In this document: one piece after another, positions 19,491 through 29,610 of the stretch
How the letters are laid out: each line of letters begins with the position of its first letter
Position numbering within the stretch: position 1 is the stretch's first letter
Origin: Methanomicrobiaceae archaeon
GTDB lineage: Archaea > Halobacteriota > Methanomicrobia > Methanomicrobiales > Methanomicrobiaceae
Length of the DNA: 64,000 bases
Direction: 5' to 3'
Assembly (NCBI GenBank): GCA_016928355.1
Contig: JAFGKW010000036.1
Span: 62,001-126,000 of the forward strand
Position numbers and translations under genes: made by a program
The notes under the pieces: model-generated
The model's input: only the letters and a program-made list of their open reading frames with translations
Databases searched by the model: none
What the model was told of the DNA's origin: nothing

Positions 19491-21137
19491 ATGGTTACCC
19501 GTCTTAGAAGGTACGGCCAGATTGTAGACGTCGGGATCAAATACGGATTCGGCATATTTTTGGACGAGATAGATCCCGGAGCCAAAAGGCGGCGGATATT
19601 AAATAAGGGGGTTAAGGAGGACGAGAGATCGGTATACGAGAGACTGCGTCTTGCCCTCGAGGAGCTTGGACCGACCTTTGTTAAATTCGGCCAGATGCTT
19701 GCATCGAGAACAGAGACTCTGCCTCCTGAACTCGTCAGGGAGTTCAAGAAGCTGCATGATCATGTGGGCCCTGTCCCGTTCAGCGAACTCCGCCCGACCA
19801 TTGAGAAGTACTGCGGACCTATCGATGAGGCGTTTGAGTACTTTGAGGAAACACCCCTTGCCGCGGCCTCCATCGGACAGGTTCATCGTGCGTTACTTAA
19901 AGACGGAACTATAGTCGCCGTAAAGGTCCAGCGTCCCAATATCACCGAGACGATAGAGACCGACACCCTGATAATCGAGCACATGGCAAAGAGATATGAG
20001 AGGGTCAATCCTGCAATAAGGGCCTACAATCTCTCTGCGATGGTGGACGACTTTTCCCGAATGATCAAAAGGGAGCTCAACTTTGTATCTGAAGGAAAGA
20101 ATGCAGATATATTCAGGCGTAATTTTGCAAAGAAAGCCCGGATAAAATTCCCTAAGATTTACTGGAAATATTCCGGCCCCGAATGTCTCGTGATGGAGTA
20201 TATCGACGGAATCAGGGTTGATGATGTCGACGGGATCAGGTTCTATGGATTTGAACCCTCAGAGTTTGCAAGTCTCGGTTTCTCTGCATACCTGAAGATG
20301 ATATTTGAGGACGGTTTCTTTCACTTAGATCCTCATCCCGGAAACCTCAAGGTAACCCCTTCAGGCGAGCTTGCATTCCTTGACCTTGGTGCGATTGCCA
20401 TTATAAGGCCGGAGAGACGGGATCTCTTTATAAAACTCCTGCTTGCGATCGTCGACACGGATGTCAACATGATAGTTGAAACATTCCAGAAGCTTGGGGT
20501 AAATATTACAGATGAAAACGAGGATGAAATTAAGGATCAGCTTTATTATGCACTCTTTGATGTTGAGGGCTTTGAACTCGGGAATGTTGATGCAGGATCG
20601 GCTCTTGAATCGATTCCAAGGATAATGAACCTCTATAAGGTCCAGGTCCCCGGCACGCTGATGTCCCTATTGAAGGTAATCGTTATGGTGCTGTCAATCG
20701 GAACCACCCTGAATCCGAAGTTCAACTTTTATGGCGAGGCCAGGCCGTACCTGAGAGAGATTCTCGAGGCACGCTACCTTTCAAAGACCAGCTTCAAAAA
20801 GACCTCACACACGCTCCTGGAAAGCGCAGAGAGCATAATGAAGCTCCCAAGAATTATCAACCGCACCCTCGACAAGATGGCGAAAGGGAATGTTCAGGTG
20901 GATATTGTTGCAAAGGATGTGGAGGCGCTGGGCACTACCATCGAGAAGGCCTCGGACAAGATGCTCATGGGTCTCGTATCGTCGGCACTCGTCATCGGTG
21001 CGTCCATAGTTATGTTTTCAGCTGATATCGAGTATTCCGGTTATCTCATCGCCCTGACGGTCATAATATACTTCTCGGCATTCATCATCGGACTTGCAAC
21101 TCTTGTAAAGGTCCTGTACTATGACAAGAAGAAATGA
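19491..21137 (+). CDS. ABC1/UbiB family atypical protein kinase
   Basis: LGPTFVKFGQMLASRTETLPPELVREF, AAASIGQVHRA, FFHLDPHPGNL, FLDLGAI. Confidence 0.92.
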   Translation: MVTRLRRYGQIVDVGIKYGFGIFLDEIDPGAKRRRILNKGVKEDERSVYERLRLALEELGPTFVKFGQMLASRTETLPPELVREFKKLHDHVGPVPFSELRPTIEKYCGPIDEAFEYFEETPLAAASIGQVHRALLKDGTIVAVKVQRPNITETIETDTLIIEHMAKRYERVNPAIRAYNLSAMVDDFSRMIKRELNFVSEGKNADIFRRNFAKKARIKFPKIYWKYSGPECLVMEYIDGIRVDDVDGIRFYGFEPSEFASLGFSAYLKMIFEDGFFHLDPHPGNLKVTPSGELAFLDLGAIAIIRPERRDLFIKLLLAIVDTDVNMIVETFQKLGVNITDENEDEIKDQLYYALFDVEGFELGNVDAGSALESIPRIMNLYKVQVPGTLMSLLKVIVMVLSIGTTLNPKFNFYGEARPYLREILEARYLSKTSFKKTSHTLLESAESIMKLPRIINRTLDKMAKGNVQVDIVAKDVEALGTTIEKASDKMLMGLVSSALVIGASIVMFSADIEYSGYLIALTVIIYFSAFIIGLATLVKVLYYDKKK

Positions 21138-21198
21138 GGGCGTATCTCTCCAAATCTATTTTTAATATTCTGCTGAATAATTTTTAGGATTTTACTTT

Positions 21199-23022
21199 AT
21201 GTGCGGCATTGCGGGAATATATTCGTATAAAGGCGGAGCCGATCCGGCTATCCTCGGCAGGATGTCTGATGCCATCGCCCACAGGGGCCCCGACGGGAGC
21301 GGTATTTATTGTAGCCATAATGCCGCAGTCGCACACCGGAGGCTCTCTATAATAGACCTGAGCGATGCAGCCGCACAGCCAATGCCAAATGAGGACGAAA
21401 CCCTGATACTGGTCTTCAACGGCGAGATATACAATTACAGGGAGCTAAAAGCAGAGCTTGAGGAGTCCGGGCACAGGTTCAGGTCAGCGGCCGACAGTGA
21501 GGTGATCCTGCATTCATACGAGGAATGGGGTGAAAAATGCCTTGAGAGGTTCAACGGAATGTGGGCATTTGTTATCCTGGATTTAAACCGCAACACATTC
21601 TTCTGTGCAAGGGACAGATTTGGGATTAAGCCTTTTTACTATATGGAGACTGCTGAAGGTTTTTATTTTGCCTCGGAGATAAAAGCTTTCCATGAGGCCG
21701 GACTCTGCTGCCCTGCCCCGGATAAGGAGAATCTTCTCCGGTATCTTGCATGGGGTGTGCTGGATACCAGTGAAGGAACTATGTTTGAAGGGGTAAAACA
21801 GCTTCCGCCTGCATCCTTTATGACCACAGGAGAGAACGGCTGCAGCCGGCCGGTTAAATACTGGGACTTCTCCATGTCCTCCCTCCCTGTCTCTCCGGAA
21901 GATTTAGACGGTGATCTGGCCGCTGAAAAGCTGAAGGAGCTCCTTTATGATTCAGTCAGGCTCAGGCTGAGGAGCGATGTTCCTGTCGGAACCTGCCTCT
22001 CGGGCGGGATCGATTCTTCCACCATTGTCGCGATAATAAACAATCTCATCAGGAAAGAAGGGAAGGGCAGCGTCGGGGAGAGGCAGAACACCTTTTCTGC
22101 CTGCTTCTCCGATAAGCGATATGATGAGAGCGAATACATGGATGAGGTAATAGCTGTGACAGGCGTATCGGCCCATAAGATATCACCGTCAACTACAGAT
22201 CTGAAGAATGATCTCGAAAGGCTGATCTATATGCAGGATGAGCCTTTCTACAATATATCGGTCTATGCCCAGTACAGGGTTATGCAGCTTGCATCTCATG
22301 ATGTGAAGGTCGTTCTGGACGGCCAGGGTGCAGACGAGCAGCTTGCAGGATATCTCGGCTACCAGGCAGCATATTTCAGGTCGCTCAAAAGTCTCCCTGT
22401 AACACTTTTAAAAGAGATCTTCGCATCGATAAAGATACATCACGGATTTTTCATCTCTGCACCGGGGCAACTTCTTGCGAGAAGAAAAAGAAGGAGTTTT
22501 ATCAGGGGAGTAATCCCTCCTGCTTCCCGCTATTCCGGAACACTCGATGATGTGCTGAAGAACGAGATCACAAACAGCAACCTCCAGGCCCTGCTCCATT
22601 ATGAGGACAGGAATTCGATGGCGTTCTCGATAGAGTCGAGGGTCCCTTTTCTCGATTACAGGCTGGTGGAATATATCGCCTCTTTGCCGCTCGACCAGAA
22701 GATCAGGCACGGAATCACCAAGTACATCCTCAGAAAAGCCATAGCCGGCCTTGTTCCGGAAAGGATCAGGTGCAGGATGGACAAGATGGGCTTTGTAACA
22801 CCCGAAGAGGTATGGATGAAGGACGAACTTTCGGATCTTGCGGTTTTGGTCTTCTCATCGGAGAGCTTCATGAAGAGGGAATACTGGGACGGTGAACTGG
22901 TTAAAAAGAGTTATCTGGATTTTAAATCGGGTAGAGGGAGTTATTCGCCGGAATTCTGGAGAATTTTGTGTGCAGAACTCTGGCTCAGGATATTCTTTGA
23001 TAAAATGCGCTCTAATTTTTAA
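21199..23022 (+). CDS. asnB: Asparagine synthase (glutamine-hydrolysing)
   Basis: MCGIAGIYSYKGG class II glutaminase; PVGTCLSGGIDSS synthetase PP-loop. Confidence 0.93.
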   Translation: MCGIAGIYSYKGGADPAILGRMSDAIAHRGPDGSGIYCSHNAAVAHRRLSIIDLSDAAAQPMPNEDETLILVFNGEIYNYRELKAELEESGHRFRSAADSEVILHSYEEWGEKCLERFNGMWAFVILDLNRNTFFCARDRFGIKPFYYMETAEGFYFASEIKAFHEAGLCCPAPDKENLLRYLAWGVLDTSEGTMFEGVKQLPPASFMTTGENGCSRPVKYWDFSMSSLPVSPEDLDGDLAAEKLKELLYDSVRLRLRSDVPVGTCLSGGIDSSTIVAIINNLIRKEGKGSVGERQNTFSACFSDKRYDESEYMDEVIAVTGVSAHKISPSTTDLKNDLERLIYMQDEPFYNISVYAQYRVMQLASHDVKVVLDGQGADEQLAGYLGYQAAYFRSLKSLPVTLLKEIFASIKIHHGFFISAPGQLLARRKRRSFIRGVIPPASRYSGTLDDVLKNEITNSNLQALLHYEDRNSMAFSIESRVPFLDYRLVEYIASLPLDQKIRHGITKYILRKAIAGLVPERIRCRMDKMGFVTPEEVWMKDELSDLAVLVFSSESFMKREYWDGELVKKSYLDFKSGRGSYSPEFWRILCAELWLRIFFDKMRSNF

Positions 23023-23425
23023 GGCTTTTTAGGAAACCTTCTATTTTCACTTTTTTCTCAAACGGTATCGCCGGTGTGGCGACTGTAAGATCTATTGCAG
23101 CAGTACCCCTGATCACGATATCTATATCGCTTCCAATCAGGCCCCCTGCGGCAGAGAGGATCGCCGTGTTTTTAAGCTTTACCGGGACCTCCGTCCGGGT
23201 GGCCTGACTTTTTTCTATCCTGATATTACCTTTCCTGCCCTCTCCTAAAAAGACCTCTTCCCCGTCCCTCACCAGGAAGATCCTGTATTCCAGAGATTCG
23301 ATGTTGCCACCAAAAGGGAGCGGATTTTTTACGACAATTGCAACGTTCAGGGTGGTGGCCTCAATTCCCACTCCTTCTATTCCTGCACCCGCGATCTCTA
23401 TCGAAGGTTCACTTGTTTCCTGCAT
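23012..23425 (-). CDS. LEA14/WHy-domain-like protein
   Basis: EATTLNVAIVVKNPLPFGGNIESLEYRIFL; 11-nt tail-to-tail overlap with asnB. Confidence 0.6.
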   Translation of the reverse strand: MQETSEPSIEIAGAGIEGVGIEATTLNVAIVVKNPLPFGGNIESLEYRIFLVRDGEEVFLGEGRKGNIRIEKSQATRTEVPVKLKNTAILSAAGGLIGSDIDIVIRGTAAIDLTVATPAIPFEKKVKIEGFLKSLKN

Positions 23426-23590
23426 AATGATTCTGGTGCTCTTTTTTGTTTTTTAGCTTTCGGAATTATTGGTATATGCATAATCAAAAGGAATATATCA
23501 AATAATTTCCTTCTGTTTATCAACGGCATTCCGGGAAATTTTTCTTTATCATTCTGATGGGGATCTTCTCCTGCGCCGGGGGCCTTTTGC

Positions 23591-24790
23591 ATGTCAAACA
23601 GGGCTTTAGAAGAATACTGGATTCATATTGCGGCGCTTATTGTCATTCTGATAATAGCGGCTGCGGTGATTTTTATATCCACTCCAAATTATCTGGTTAA
23701 GAGGCCGTCTGATCCCGTATTAAAGCAAGATGGCTCAAAATGGCGAATTGCATGTTATGAGGCTGGGGATTACAGGGAATATGTGGAAACCCTGAAATAC
23801 CTCGCCATTGAGCTCGATGAAGAGGGCTGGATATACGGTCTGGATGAGGACCAGCTTGATTCATTCTCAAGTACATCCGAAATCTGGAATTATCTCGGAA
23901 CAGAAGTGAAAAGCTCCTATCTTGAGTTTCCTGCTGAACTCTTCTGGTCGTCGGCGTGGAATTACAGCCTTAGGGAGAAGAACAGGGAAGATGCACTTTC
24001 AAAGATGAATTCAGGTCAGGTGGATCTTCTCATCTCTCTCGGGACTATAGCCGGAAAGGATGTAATAACGGATGATAATCCTGTTCCGGTAATTATTATG
24101 GCCTCCATCGATCCTGTAAAGGCCGGACTGATCCGGAGCGTGGATGACTCCGGGCACGATAATGTCCACACTGTTATCGATTCGAATCAGTACAGGCGGC
24201 AGATAGAGATTTTCCATGACTCAACAGGATTTAAAACCATAGGAATCGGATATGACAACTCCTCGCCCGAGAGCATCTCGTACTCAAATATCGATCTATT
24301 AAGGGAGATCTCGAAAGAGAGAGATTTTGAGATTATCGAGTACGGGACGATAGACGACAATCCTGATCTCACACTTAGCGAGGAGAGTGTTATTGCAGCG
24401 TACACTTATCTGGCGCCTGAGGTTGACGCAGTATATATTACACAGCAGAACGGGGTTAATCCTGAAAGTGTGAAAAGATTCCTCCAACCCTTAAAAGAAT
24501 ATAATGTAACGACACTTTCGATGGATCCCTATCTCGTAGAGAGGGGTGTATTATTCAGTGTAGTATCGGGAGAGCCCCGTTTTTACGCTCCGGTCTATGT
24601 AGAATCGATTGGAATGATACTCAACGGTGCAAAACCCAGAAGTCTTGAAATGAAACACTCGTTTCCATTCAGGATTATGGTGAATCTTGACACTGCAGAA
24701 GATATCGGATTTGAGGTTCCGAAGGGTCTGCTTATTTCGGCTGATATCGTCTATTGCAGCCCGGATACAGGCGGGGAGGTGTGTGTCTGA
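23591..24790 (+). CDS. Membrane-anchored ABC-type substrate-binding-like protein
   Basis: N-terminal TM; VDLLISLGTIAGKDV, FKTIGIGYDNSSPESISYSNIDLL, GVLFSVVSGEP. Confidence 0.75.
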   Translation: MSNRALEEYWIHIAALIVILIIAAAVIFISTPNYLVKRPSDPVLKQDGSKWRIACYEAGDYREYVETLKYLAIELDEEGWIYGLDEDQLDSFSSTSEIWNYLGTEVKSSYLEFPAELFWSSAWNYSLREKNREDALSKMNSGQVDLLISLGTIAGKDVITDDNPVPVIIMASIDPVKAGLIRSVDDSGHDNVHTVIDSNQYRRQIEIFHDSTGFKTIGIGYDNSSPESISYSNIDLLREISKERDFEIIEYGTIDDNPDLTLSEESVIAAYTYLAPEVDAVYITQQNGVNPESVKRFLQPLKEYNVTTLSMDPYLVERGVLFSVVSGEPRFYAPVYVESIGMILNGAKPRSLEMKHSFPFRIMVNLDTAEDIGFEVPKGLLISADIVYCSPDTGGEVCV

Positions 24791-26475
24791 TGAAGGCTGA
24801 TTCGAGAATCATCGCTTTTATTATGATATTTGCTATACTTTTCGGGCTTCTTTTCTGGTTTTTCGATGCCGCCCTGGAGTTTTATTATATAAGAGAGTAC
24901 TTCCATTCACTAATATACTACTATCCTGACTCTTTCCTTGAATCCCTGGTATTCAGGGTTTCTTCCTATTCCCTCTTCACAAGACTTCTGTTCCTTATCG
25001 GCTGCATAGCAGGCGGTATGATAGTCTCTTTCTATGTTATCCGTAATATTGAATCAAAAAAGGCACTGATACAGAGTGAAGGACGTCTCAAGGCCATAAT
25101 CAATTCAGCCTTCGATGCAAAAATTCTAATCGACAGGGAAGGGAAGATCCTGGAGCTGAATGATAAAGCGGCACTGTATTTCAAAAAGCCGGAAGATGAG
25201 CTGATTGGCAGGGAGGTTTACAGTTTTTTCTCCGGTGACAGGCATGAAAAGAGAAAAAGCCAGATTGCTGAAGTGATAAGTTCCAAAAAACCCCTTCAGT
25301 TTGATGAAGAGTTCGAAGACCATTTTTACAGGCTGATATTTTATCCTGTCATTGATGAAAACGGCAAGGTATCAGCGGTTGCAACAACCCTGAGGGATAT
25401 TACGCCCGAGAAGAGGGCTGAGATGGAGATAAGCGAGAGCCGCGAGTATCTCGCGCTTGCAATGGCAAGTGCCGGGATATCGATATGGGAGATGTGGGAA
25501 AAGCAAAAAAAGATGATTGTCATCAATTCTGATGAAATATCCGGGGGTTATGGTAATAAGAAGAAAGAAGACAGGTACAGGGAATTCTGGAATTCAGTCC
25601 ATCCCGATGACAGGGATATGATTGGAGATGCGCTTCAGGATCATTTTTCCGGAAAAACGGAGAATTATTCGGCTTTATACAGGATGAAAGATCCGAAGGG
25701 GGACTGGATATGGGTCAACTCGTTCGGCAGGGTAATCGAGCGGGACGAAGCAGGAGACCCTGTGAAGATGATAGGAATCAGGGTGGATGTAACGAACCTG
25801 CATAATTACAGGGAGGCTGTAATAAAGGCAAACAGGAAGCTGAACCTTCTCTCAGAGATCACCCGGCACGATATTCTTAATCAGGTGACTGCGATCAGGC
25901 TTTCCGAGGAGATACTATTATCTGAAGATCACGTCAACAGAAATTCTGAGGCATGGGATCTCTTTGAGGTTATCTTCAAAGCTACCGGGATGATAGAGAA
26001 GCAGATTTCGTTTACAAAGGATTACCAGAATCTTGGTATTGATTCTCCAAAATGGCAGATGATGTCTGAAGTCATGAAGGAGATCGATAAGGAAGCTGCA
26101 CTGATGAACGTACGTTTGTATGATTATACAGGCGGTCTTGAGATCTATGCAGATCCGATGTTCGAGAAGGTTTTGTTCAATCTTGTTGAAAATTCATACC
26201 GACACGGCGTTGCAAAGAACTTAACCGCGAAATATGAATTAAATGACAATTGGTGCACACTGATCCTGGAGGATGACGGGTCAGGAATTGAAGAGGAGAT
26301 AAAAGACCGGATATTTGACAGGGGATTCGGGAAAAACAGTGGACTGGGCCTGTTTCTTGCACGTGAGATCCTTGATATAACAAATATCCGTATCCGTGAA
26401 ACAGGAATTCCCGGCAGTGGAGCCAGATTCGAGATTCTAATTCCAAAAGAAGCTTTCAGGGAGAGTAAGGAGTGA
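24790..26475 (+). CDS. Membrane PAS sensor histidine kinase
   Basis: Start taken as ATG 24790 (TGATG overlap with upstream stop); two TM, PAS; H-box LNLLSEITRHDILNQV; HATPase DDGSGIEEEIKDRIFDRGFGKNSGLGLFLAREIL. Confidence 0.9.
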   Translation: MKADSRIIAFIMIFAILFGLLFWFFDAALEFYYIREYFHSLIYYYPDSFLESLVFRVSSYSLFTRLLFLIGCIAGGMIVSFYVIRNIESKKALIQSEGRLKAIINSAFDAKILIDREGKILELNDKAALYFKKPEDELIGREVYSFFSGDRHEKRKSQIAEVISSKKPLQFDEEFEDHFYRLIFYPVIDENGKVSAVATTLRDITPEKRAEMEISESREYLALAMASAGISIWEMWEKQKKMIVINSDEISGGYGNKKKEDRYREFWNSVHPDDRDMIGDALQDHFSGKTENYSALYRMKDPKGDWIWVNSFGRVIERDEAGDPVKMIGIRVDVTNLHNYREAVIKANRKLNLLSEITRHDILNQVTAIRLSEEILLSEDHVNRNSEAWDLFEVIFKATGMIEKQISFTKDYQNLGIDSPKWQMMSEVMKEIDKEAALMNVRLYDYTGGLEIYADPMFEKVLFNLVENSYRHGVAKNLTAKYELNDNWCTLILEDDGSGIEEEIKDRIFDRGFGKNSGLGLFLAREILDITNIRIRETGIPGSGARFEILIPKEAFRESKE

Positions 26476-26479
26476 TATT

Positions 26480-27427
26480 ATGTCAGGCTCAAAAGTTTTA
26501 ATTGTAGAGGATGAGGTCATAGTCGCAATGAGTATTGAAAGAACGCTTTCGTCTTTCGGTTATGACATTACAGGCCTTTCGACAACCCCCGAGGATGCAA
26601 TCCGGATGGCCGGGGAGTTAAAACCTGATCTAATCCTAATGGATATAAACCTTGATGGTGAGATTGACGGGATAGATGCAGCAGAAAAAATTACTGAGAT
26701 GTTGGATATTCCTGTTGTTTACCTGACATCCTATACAAACGAGGAGACGCTGAGAAGAGCTATAGGGACTAATCCATATGGTTATCTTACAAAACCGGTC
26801 CGCCCGAAAGAGATCTACACCACAATTGAGACTGCCCTGAATAAGCACAGAGCGAACCTTGCAGAGAAGAAACTCAGGGAGATCCAGAAGACACAGTGGG
26901 AGATCCTGAACAGCATCGACCTGGGACTCTGCATTGCTGATTATGATCCAAAAGATGGAAGGTGTACCCTCAAAGCGATAAATGATAAGGCATGCGGTAT
27001 CCTTGGAGTCTCCGGGAGAGATCTCTGGAGAAGGTGTGCAGATTTGGATGAGTTTATTCCGGGCGTTGGACCGGGAGTCTCCTGCTGTATATCAGAAGGA
27101 AAAAAAAGAATAATCCTATCCTGTGGAAACCTGGGGAATCCGGAGAATGCCGCTGAACCTGGTTACGTAATCCGGGTAACCGGATTTAATGGTCATTATT
27201 CGGTCTTTATCACATTTATTGATCCTGATGAGAGTTCGGGAACCGTGGAGACCCCGGAGACTCCCGGATTATCGGATATGAAAATTTACCGGGAATATGC
27301 AGGTATAGGGATAATGAGGGAGCATATATCGTCTATATTGAGTCTTTGCAAAGAAGGGGATGTTTCTGCAGAAAGGATTTCTGCACATGCACTTGAGATT
27401 GAAAAGGTGCTGAAGGATCTCTGCTAA
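26480..27427 (+). CDS. Response regulator with C-terminal PAS-like domain
   Basis: VLIVEDEVIVAMSIERTL, LILMDINLDGEIDG, VVYLTSYTNEETL. Confidence 0.88.
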   Translation: MSGSKVLIVEDEVIVAMSIERTLSSFGYDITGLSTTPEDAIRMAGELKPDLILMDINLDGEIDGIDAAEKITEMLDIPVVYLTSYTNEETLRRAIGTNPYGYLTKPVRPKEIYTTIETALNKHRANLAEKKLREIQKTQWEILNSIDLGLCIADYDPKDGRCTLKAINDKACGILGVSGRDLWRRCADLDEFIPGVGPGVSCCISEGKKRIILSCGNLGNPENAAEPGYVIRVTGFNGHYSVFITFIDPDESSGTVETPETPGLSDMKIYREYAGIGIMREHISSILSLCKEGDVSAERISAHALEIEKVLKDLC

Positions 27428-27510
27428 TCACGTTTTCAATCACTCCGCCTTATAACATTGAAAAGAAATAATAAATTTCAGGCCGAAGGATAACTTTTAA
27501 GGTGAGGTAT

Positions 27511-28047
27511 ATGAAAGAAGCCGCAGAATACCTGGAAAATTATGTAAGGAAGGTTAAAAGTTCTCTTCCCGGGGTTGATGAACGGGCAGGCCATGCTATT
27601 GCTTCAATGCTTGCAGGATACAGGAACGAGATATATTCAGGGGCGGTGAAAAGTGCAGACAAGGCCCTTTCACTGATTGAGAAGGATAATTATCCGCCTG
27701 TTCTTTCAAAGGCTGTCACAATCATCAAAAACAGTTCGATAAGGCTTGCACCGATGCAGAAGGGCATGAGTTCGAGTTATACCTGGGAGGGAAAGGCTTT
27801 CGGGGGTGTCGGAAAGATAGAGGATGATGAGATCATCGAATGTGAGTTTTCACCTGAAGATGAGGAATATCTCGCCATTGTGTTACCGGAAGAGGAGGTC
27901 CGGGTAAAAAAGGAGTATGATCTCGACAATGCACTCGCCCTCTGCTATGCCATTGCAATGAAATCATCTCCGCTTGATGAGCAGTCTTTACAGGAATGGG
28001 TGCGTGGTTTTGTCCTCGCAAAGATTTCTGACTATATTGAAGAATGA
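27511..28047 (+). CDS. Hypothetical protein
   Basis: ATG at 27511 preceded by ggtgaggt; intact 178-aa ORF. Confidence 0.7.
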   Translation: MKEAAEYLENYVRKVKSSLPGVDERAGHAIASMLAGYRNEIYSGAVKSADKALSLIEKDNYPPVLSKAVTIIKNSSIRLAPMQKGMSSSYTWEGKAFGGVGKIEDDEIIECEFSPEDEEYLAIVLPEEEVRVKKEYDLDNALALCYAIAMKSSPLDEQSLQEWVRGFVLAKISDYIEE

Positions 28048-28247
28048 ACCGGGATTATTTATGTTTTAAATTTTTAAATGAGCGCATAAGCCCTTTTTGT
28101 GTCAACCCGGGCTGCAGCAATAAATAATGCCCGCCTATTTCCTGTTTTGACTCATAACCGTAAGGGGAAGGTGAAAGAGGGGGAAAATCCTCTCAATATT
28201 TTTTTCATTACGGATTTCAGCCTCCTTTCAAAGGCAATTGCCTTGAT

Positions 28248-29069
28248 TTATCTCCACAAAACCTTTAGTGAATCGCGTTTGGGAATATTGTAAAACTTTC
28301 CGGCAGGGTGCCCGATCATCATCGCATATTGTGACTTAAAGCCTTCGGGAAGCCTGAGGAATTCGGCAACCTGAGGTGAAGCATCGGCAGCTATCTGGAC
28401 GAATCCCGCCCAGCATGTGCCAAGCCCGAAAACGGGCGCCGCAAGGTCGAGATGGGTCATGGCGATCACGGAGTCGATGAATGATAGGGGATTTTCCTTT
28501 TGTCCGTATGCAATTGCAAGGCATGGGGCGCTATGACATATTGGATCTATGCCTTCATCCCACTTTGCGATAAGGTTTGATAAAATTGGTGCCAAAGGGA
28601 AATCCGGCTGGTTTTTAACAACCTCGCGTCCCCAGTCGATGATAAGGCCTGCGAGTTTGTTAATTTCTGCCGGGTCTGTTAAAATCAGCCAGTGGACCGA
28701 CTGGCCGTTCATTCCGGTAGGTGCATAACGCACGATCTTGAGTATTTCTTCAAGCTGTTCCTTTGATACAGGCTTTTTTGTGAAATGCCTCACCGATCGC
28801 CGCATTGTCATGAGGCTGCCGATCTCACGGGGTGAGATGTTAATCTCACCGGAACAATCCGGTATTGAAGCTGCTCCGGGATATTCAACCGATATTGCTG
28901 CCTCGGGACAGGCGGCTTCGCAGTGCCCGCAGCGGCTGCAATAAGGGAGAAGCTCCGGAATCGCTGCCGGATAATCATCATCGCTTTTTTGAATTATTCC
29001 ATAGAAACAGGCGGAAACACACGTCCCACAGCCTGTGCATAGTTCGTTGTCAATTATTACCTTCTGCAT
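28248..29069 (-). CDS. Ferredoxin-fused nitroreductase family protein
   Basis: Two 4Fe-4S motifs CTGCGTCVSAC and CSRCGHCEAAC; nitroreductase RRSVRHFTKKPV, RYAPTGMNGQSVHW. Confidence 0.9.
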   Translation of the reverse strand: MQKVIIDNELCTGCGTCVSACFYGIIQKSDDDYPAAIPELLPYCSRCGHCEAACPEAAISVEYPGAASIPDCSGEINISPREIGSLMTMRRSVRHFTKKPVSKEQLEEILKIVRYAPTGMNGQSVHWLILTDPAEINKLAGLIIDWGREVVKNQPDFPLAPILSNLIAKWDEGIDPICHSAPCLAIAYGQKENPLSFIDSVIAMTHLDLAAPVFGLGTCWAGFVQIAADASPQVAEFLRLPEGFKSQYAMMIGHPAGKFYNIPKRDSLKVLWR

Positions 29070-29088
29070 CGGCTAAATGTTATTTTGG

Positions 29089-29110
29089 AACTAATAAATA
29101 GTGAGTAGTT
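29089..29110. promoter_or_regulatory. Candidate HxlR-type operator in divergent intergenic region
   Basis: Inverted repeat AACTA (29089-29093) / TAGTT (29106-29110). Confidence 0.3.
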
Positions 29111-29128
29111 AAATAAAATTTACCAGGT

Positions 29129-29581
29129 ATGCTACACTATACCAAAAAATCAGGTGAGATTTTGACTTATGAAAAATGCCCTGTAACGATAACTCTCAAT
29201 ATAATCGGGGGAAAATGGAAGCCGGTTATACTCTGGAATCTCAGTGAAGGACCTATGAGATTTTCCGAACTTAAGAGATCTATACCTGCAATCAATCAGA
29301 TGACGCTTACAAAACAACTGAGGGAGCTTGAAAGAGACTGTATGATTCTCCGGAACGTCTATGCAGAGGTTCCGGCGAGGGTTGAGTACAGTCTTACGGA
29401 TACGGGCATATCGGTAATGCCGGTCCTTGTTTCACTGTGCCTCTGGGGAATTGAATACAGTAGAATTCAAAACGGGGAGACTATTGAAGATTCTATGGAT
29501 ATTGGTTTTAATGTAGATATGGCATTACTAAAAAAGAATATAGAAAACCATTGTAAAAACGGGCTTAAAGAGTTTAATTAA
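29129..29581 (+). CDS. HxlR family transcriptional regulator
   Basis: CPVTITLNIIGGKWKPVILWNLSEGPMRFSELKRSIPAINQMTLTKQLRELE. Confidence 0.93.
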   Translation: MLHYTKKSGEILTYEKCPVTITLNIIGGKWKPVILWNLSEGPMRFSELKRSIPAINQMTLTKQLRELERDCMILRNVYAEVPARVEYSLTDTGISVMPVLVSLCLWGIEYSRIQNGETIEDSMDIGFNVDMALLKKNIENHCKNGLKEFN

Positions 29582-29610
29582 GAGTTTTCACTCTTAATCT
29601 GTTCTTATCT

